Origin: an uncultured Collinsella sp.
GTDB taxonomy: Bacteria > Actinomycetota > Coriobacteriia > Coriobacteriales > Coriobacteriaceae
NCBI GenBank assembly: GCA_902479135.1
Contig: CABSNU010000028.1
Span: 1-17,070, forward strand
Direction of reading: 5' to 3'
DNA length: 17,070 bases
Numbering within the stretch: the first letter of the stretch is position 1; each line of letters opens with the position of its first letter. The translations under genes and the position numbers were made by a program. A model generated the notes under the pieces. The model was not told the origin of the DNA and ran no database searches. It was given only the letters and a program-made list of their open reading frames with translations. Positions 14,841 to 17,070 of the stretch are shown here, piece by piece.

Positions 14841-15650
14841 ATGTCTCGCCTGCACCTTCATATCCTCGGCAGCGGCTCAAAAGGCAACTGCGCACTCGTC
14901 GAGGGGCCTCAGGGGCTCATCATGATCGATAACGGCCTGTCCCGCCGCGAGACACTTAAACGCATGGCGGAGCTTGGCCTCTCGGCAGACGACGTCGCCG
15001 CTCTTGTAATCACTCATGAGCATGGAGACCATATCAAGGGGCTCGATGTATGGTGCAAGCACTGGCATGGTCCCCTCTTTGCCAGTAGGGGCACCCTTTC
15101 ATGCAAAGAAAACCTCGCGCACCTGCCCGTGGAGGAATTTGACCCCGGCGACACGCTCCCCATTGCCGGCATCCAGGTACAAACCTACTCAACATCGCAC
15201 GATGTCATCAATCCTGTCGGCTATCGATTCAATGCTCTCGATGATTCCATTGGGTTTGCCACCGACACCGGAGAGTTGTCGAGCAAGGCCATAGGCATCC
15301 TCAAAGACTGTCGAGTTCTCGCGCTCGAAAGCAACCACGATGTAACTATGTTGCGCGAAGGACCGTACCCACGCTTTCTTCAGGAGCGCATCCTGTCCAC
15401 AAAGGGGCATCTCTCCAACAACCAAGCCGCCGAAGCCGCGCGAGAACTTGTTACCGATCGCACAGAACAGCTCATCGCCATGCACATCAGCCAGGACAAT
15501 AATCGTCCAAGCCTTACCGTCAAAAGCTATGCCAACGCGCTTGATGCAAGTCTCGATGATGAGCTCGGCAGCTCAGCCACCTGTCTTCAAGGGCCACGGA
15601 AGATCTCGATACGCCCTGCAAGTCAGTATCAACCGACAACTATTCAATAG
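14841..15650 (+). CDS. Metallo-beta-lactamase-fold hydrolase, YycJ/WalJ-like
   Basis: 269 aa from the ATG at 14841. The open frame goes back to 14760, but the family's first strand begins right here (SRLHLHILGSGSKGNCALVE), and GGA lies 5-6 nt upstream. The metal-binding signature is THEHGDH with H59, H61, D63 and H64, followed by TSHD, FATDTGEL and ALESNHD, the other ligand positions of this fold. Layout and length agree with the YycJ/WalJ family, which in Firmicutes is encoded beside the WalRK system and has been linked to cell-wall and DNA-related phenotypes. Here no walRK is nearby; it is paired divergently with tilS. Nuclease-type activity is a family-level inference. The C-terminus past about residue 245 is low in recognisable motifs. 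Confidence 0.85.
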   Translation: MSRLHLHILGSGSKGNCALVEGPQGLIMIDNGLSRRETLKRMAELGLSADDVAALVITHEHGDHIKGLDVWCKHWHGPLFASRGTLSCKENLAHLPVEEFDPGDTLPIAGIQVQTYSTSHDVINPVGYRFNALDDSIGFATDTGELSSKAIGILKDCRVLALESNHDVTMLREGPYPRFLQERILSTKGHLSNNQAAEAARELVTDRTEQLIAMHISQDNNRPSLTVKSYANALDASLDDELGSSATCLQGPRKISIRPASQYQPTTIQ

Positions 15651-15667
15651 CCCACTCAAGACAACAA

Positions 15668-15699
15668 AAGGGGGCTGGGAATCACTTCCCAGCCCCCTT
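15668..15699. terminator. Bidirectional terminator between the YycJ-like gene and hsp20
   Basis: A perfect 14-bp stem (AAGGGGGCTGGGAA at 15668-15681 with its complement at 15686-15699) and a 4-nt loop. The plus strand continues TTAATTC and the minus strand CTTTTGTTG. It lies between convergent genes and fits both. Confidence 0.88.
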
Positions 15700-15731
15700 A
15701 ATTCATACTCTCGATTGAAGCAGAGCCATCG

Positions 15732-16163
15732 TTAGTCAATAGAAATCTTCGTAACGTTCTTCTTCTCGACAATCTTGGGAACCGTGACGGTAAGGATGCC
15801 GTCAGCGTACTTTGCAGAAAGGCCCTCGCTCGAAGCATCCTTCAGGTACACGCCGCGCGTCGCGCTGTACGAACTAAACTCCTTCTGCAGGAAGTTCTTG
15901 CCCTCGTTCTCGTCGCCCTCCTCAACATTCACGCTAATGGAAAGACGGCCCTCATTGAGCTCAACGTCGATGTCGTCCTTAGCGACGCCAGTCAAATAAG
16001 CCTTGACCTCGTAACCGTCGCCCTTGTCCTCAACATCGACGGGAAACGCCTTAGAGGCGATCGAGTTGTTTGCCAGATCGGTCATATCATCAAACAGATC
16101 GAAAAGCGAGCTAGCAGAAGGACGAACGCCAAAAACCGAACGATAAGGAACCATGCTTGCCAT
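15732..16163 (-). CDS. Small heat-shock protein, Hsp20/alpha-crystallin family
   Basis: 143 aa ATP-independent chaperone that binds unfolding proteins and forms oligomers in the cytoplasm. Residues 1-40 are the variable N-terminal arm (SSLFDLFDDM around 19-28), and the alpha-crystallin domain covers about 40-130 with FPVDVEDKGDGYEVKAYLTG and the diagnostic AKYADGILTVTVPK at 117-130. The short C-terminal tail ends KKNVTKISID and lacks a clear I-x-I motif. Start: AAGGAG lies 7-8 nt before the ATG at 16163. The open frame extends to 16196, but that upstream part contains the ribosome binding site and is not translated in my reading. The Shine-Dalgarno sequence can pair with TCCTT just before it. 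No CIRCE or HAIR box was found in the AT-rich upstream DNA. Confidence 0.92.
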   Translation of the reverse strand: MASMVPYRSVFGVRPSASSLFDLFDDMTDLANNSIASKAFPVDVEDKGDGYEVKAYLTGVAKDDIDVELNEGRLSISVNVEEGDENEGKNFLQKEFSSYSATRGVYLKDASSEGLSAKYADGILTVTVPKIVEKKNVTKISID

Positions 16164-16169
16164 GTTTAC

Positions 16170-16187
16170 CACTCCTTGTAAGGACTG
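16170..16187 (-). promoter_or_regulatory. Candidate RNA-thermometer hairpin hiding the hsp20 ribosome binding site
   Basis: The mRNA reads CAGTCCTTACAAGGAGTG. UCCU pairs with AGGA around a 4-nt loop (UACA). A G-G mismatch and CA/UG extend the stem. The Shine-Dalgarno AAGGAG is inside the stem. Such weak, local occlusion is the principle of the ROSE and fourU thermometers found in front of hsp20-type genes; this short hairpin does not match either class by sequence. Confidence 0.4.
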
Positions 16188-16394
16188 CCGAGCCATCTTC
16201 TAGGTGACTGGGACTTCTTTTGACGCTCTTATATATGCCCAGCTGCTTCTTATATATACATCGACTATAAAGTTTTTTAAGTCTATTGATGTAAGCATAT
16301 CTAAGTCTAGTTGACTAAGGTTTTGTCTTATTAACGGAATTTGAACGAAGACTTAAATAATGTATGCAATCCCATCAAAACTAGACGGCTGGCT

Positions 16395-16400
16395 TACAAT
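16395..16400 (+). promoter_or_regulatory. Candidate -10 box of the tail-anchored hypothetical gene
   Basis: TACAAT lies 38 bp before the ATG at 16439. No -35 of normal spacing is seen. Confidence 0.3.
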
Positions 16401-16438
16401 GGGCGCATACACGATATTGATGACGAACTAAGGGCATC

Positions 16439-16906
16439 ATGGACGATCAAAAACAGGACAACACGTTTATGCCGGAGCAGGACGAAGCATCCAGCCCGCA
16501 ACCGATTCGATTCCATCGCCCCCACATCTCGCAAGAGCCCATCAATGATCCAGAGCCCAAATATGTGACAAGAAACCGATATCAAACACTCGAAGATGCG
16601 CAAACGGGACGCAAGCATATGGGCGTGGCCTCGGGTGACCCTGTGTATCTGAAAGACGCACCATTATCTAAAAACAGCGCAGATAGGGATGAGCCGATGA
16701 AAGCATCCGCCGCTCATCAACAAAGAGAACCTCGACCCAAGCAAACCTTAACGCATTCGGCTCGCTATCTCGAAACGCCAAAACAGGGAAAATCAATCTT
16801 CGTTTCATCAAGTAAACGACGCAAGCAGCATCAGCTGACAATTCTGCTTTTGCTCATTGCGGCCATAGCAGTTGCCCTTGTTATACGATTTGTTTTCTTT
16901 AAATAA
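16439..16906 (+). CDS. Hypothetical protein with C-terminal transmembrane anchor
   Basis: 155 aa, family not recognised. Residues 1 to about 125 are hydrophilic, rich in Gln, Pro, Asp, Glu, Arg and Lys, without hydrophobic core patterns, so this part is likely disordered. A basic patch SSSKRRKQHQ (123-132) directly precedes one strongly hydrophobic helix at about 133-153 (LTILLLLIAAIAVALVIRFVF), and the protein ends two residues later (FK). By the positive-inside rule the long N-terminal part stays in the cytoplasm, a tail-anchored topology. A weak ribosome binding site (AAGGG) precedes the ATG. The base composition is lower in G+C than the neighbouring genes. It is divergent from hsp20 and ends before a strong terminator. 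No function is proposed. Confidence 0.7.
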   Translation: MDDQKQDNTFMPEQDEASSPQPIRFHRPHISQEPINDPEPKYVTRNRYQTLEDAQTGRKHMGVASGDPVYLKDAPLSKNSADRDEPMKASAAHQQREPRPKQTLTHSARYLETPKQGKSIFVSSSKRRKQHQLTILLLLIAAIAVALVIRFVFFK

Positions 16907-16970
16907 AGGCTCACTACCAAAAACAACTAGATCGTCTGGTGTAATTGAGTCATTTACGCCCCGTAAACGC

Positions 16971-17003
16971 AAAAAGGGGGAGGCCGCGAGGCCTCCCCCT
17001 TCT
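16971..17003. terminator. Strong terminator at the right edge, oriented best for a minus-strand transcript
   Basis: A perfect 12-bp stem (AAGGGGGAGGCC at 16974-16985 with GGCCTCCCCCTT at 16990-17001) and a GCGA tetraloop. Minus-strand reading ends in TTTTTGCG, a proper U-run; plus-strand reading ends in CTTCTTC. It can stop the hypothetical gene from the left and an unseen gene from the right. Confidence 0.88.
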
Positions 17004-17070
17004 TCAATCTCGATGACGGCTCGGTGCCGTCCACCGGTCAGCGGCGCCCTGGCCTCCCACGGGCTGACCC
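17004..17070 (-). CDS. Possible C-terminal end of a minus-strand gene (partial, uncertain)
   Basis: One minus-strand frame enters from the right edge and stops at TGA (17006-17004), two to three bases before the terminator stem, giving GQPVGGQGAADRWTAPSRHR and a final D. The position fits a gene end, but 21 residues cannot confirm coding. The same DNA folds into two hairpins, GACGGC/GCCGTC (17015-17020 with 17026-17031) and GGTCAGC/GCTGACC (17036-17042 with 17063-17069), so the 3' end of a structured RNA is an equal alternative. The other two minus frames either stop early or read through the terminator. Confidence 0.3.
   Translation of the reverse strand, partial: GQPVGGQGAADRWTAPSRHRD

Larger units (their letters stand above)
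16164..16438. other. AT-rich divergent spacer between hsp20 and the hypothetical gene
   Basis: This 275-bp non-coding stretch is visibly poorer in G+C than its surroundings. It contains a direct repeat CTTATATAT (16228-16236 and 16249-16257, start-to-start 21 bp), a direct repeat TAAGTCTA (16278-16285 and 16302-16309, 24 bp apart) with an inverted partial copy AAGACTTA at 16348-16355, and a CTGGG/CCCAG inverted repeat (16208-16212 with 16238-16242). On the minus strand the first repeat reads ATATATAAG, a plausible -10 region for hsp20, but I find no matching -35. Confidence 0.5.

Noticed and set aside
16197..16340. CIRCE or HAIR heat-shock operator upstream of hsp20
   Set aside because: Neither TTAGCACTC-N9-GAGTGCTAA nor CTTGAGT-N7-ACTCAAG is present; the repeats found there differ in sequence and spacing.
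17015..17069. T-box leader on the minus strand
   Set aside because: The conserved antiterminator sequence (GGTGGTACCGCG type) is not present; only a vague GGTGG...GCACCG resemblance exists.

Overview
The window reads as an ordinary chromosomal segment of a GC-rich Gram-positive bacterium. The best guess is a gut Coriobacteriia member close to Collinsella. This rests on strongly C/G-ending codons, Firmicutes/Actinobacteria-type proteins (YycJ-type metallo-hydrolase, an N-R-C-H DNA-entry-type nuclease, an EF-G paralogue) and the tilS-hpt-ftsH cluster. It is inference from the sequence alone. I see no insertion sequence, phage gene, CRISPR array, tRNA or rRNA.

Layout. The left edge (1-93, minus) is the start of an unrecognised gene. 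A secreted or membrane-anchored DNA/RNA non-specific endonuclease (287-1270, plus) converges on an EF-G-like GTPase (1401-3476, minus) across a shared terminator. A polar amino-acid ABC transporter operon follows on the minus strand (transcribed 6237 to 3786): binding lipoprotein, permease, ATPase, then a strong terminator. It is divergent from a 23S rRNA uracil-5-methyltransferase of the RumA/RlmD family (6577-8025, plus). Between the two lies a 339-bp non-coding region with the most unusual DNA of the window: a 34-bp near-perfect inverted repeat enclosing a second hairpin, three copies of CACTTTA around the transporter promoter, and a tet-operator-like palindrome.

Further right are a PHP-domain metallohydrolase (8089-8910, minus) and a class I/II aminotransferase (9070-10260, minus). 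The cluster tilS, hpt, ftsH (14792 to 10427, minus) couples tRNA(Ile2) lysidine modification, purine salvage and membrane proteolysis. A YycJ/WalJ-like metallo-beta-lactamase-fold protein (14841-15650, plus) is divergent from tilS and convergent with a small heat-shock protein of the Hsp20 family (15732-16163, minus). The Hsp20 Shine-Dalgarno sequence can be folded into a short hairpin, a candidate RNA thermometer. An AT-rich spacer separates hsp20 from a divergent small tail-anchored hypothetical gene (16439-16906, plus). The right edge holds a strong terminator and the end of an unidentified minus-strand transcript.

Most genes are well-known housekeeping or transport functions. The observations that deserve a second look are non-coding: the palindromic element, the transporter promoter repeats, the hsp20 leader, and a TACAAT -10 box without a clear -35 that recurs upstream of several genes. 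I did not find convincing evidence for a wholly new multi-gene system.
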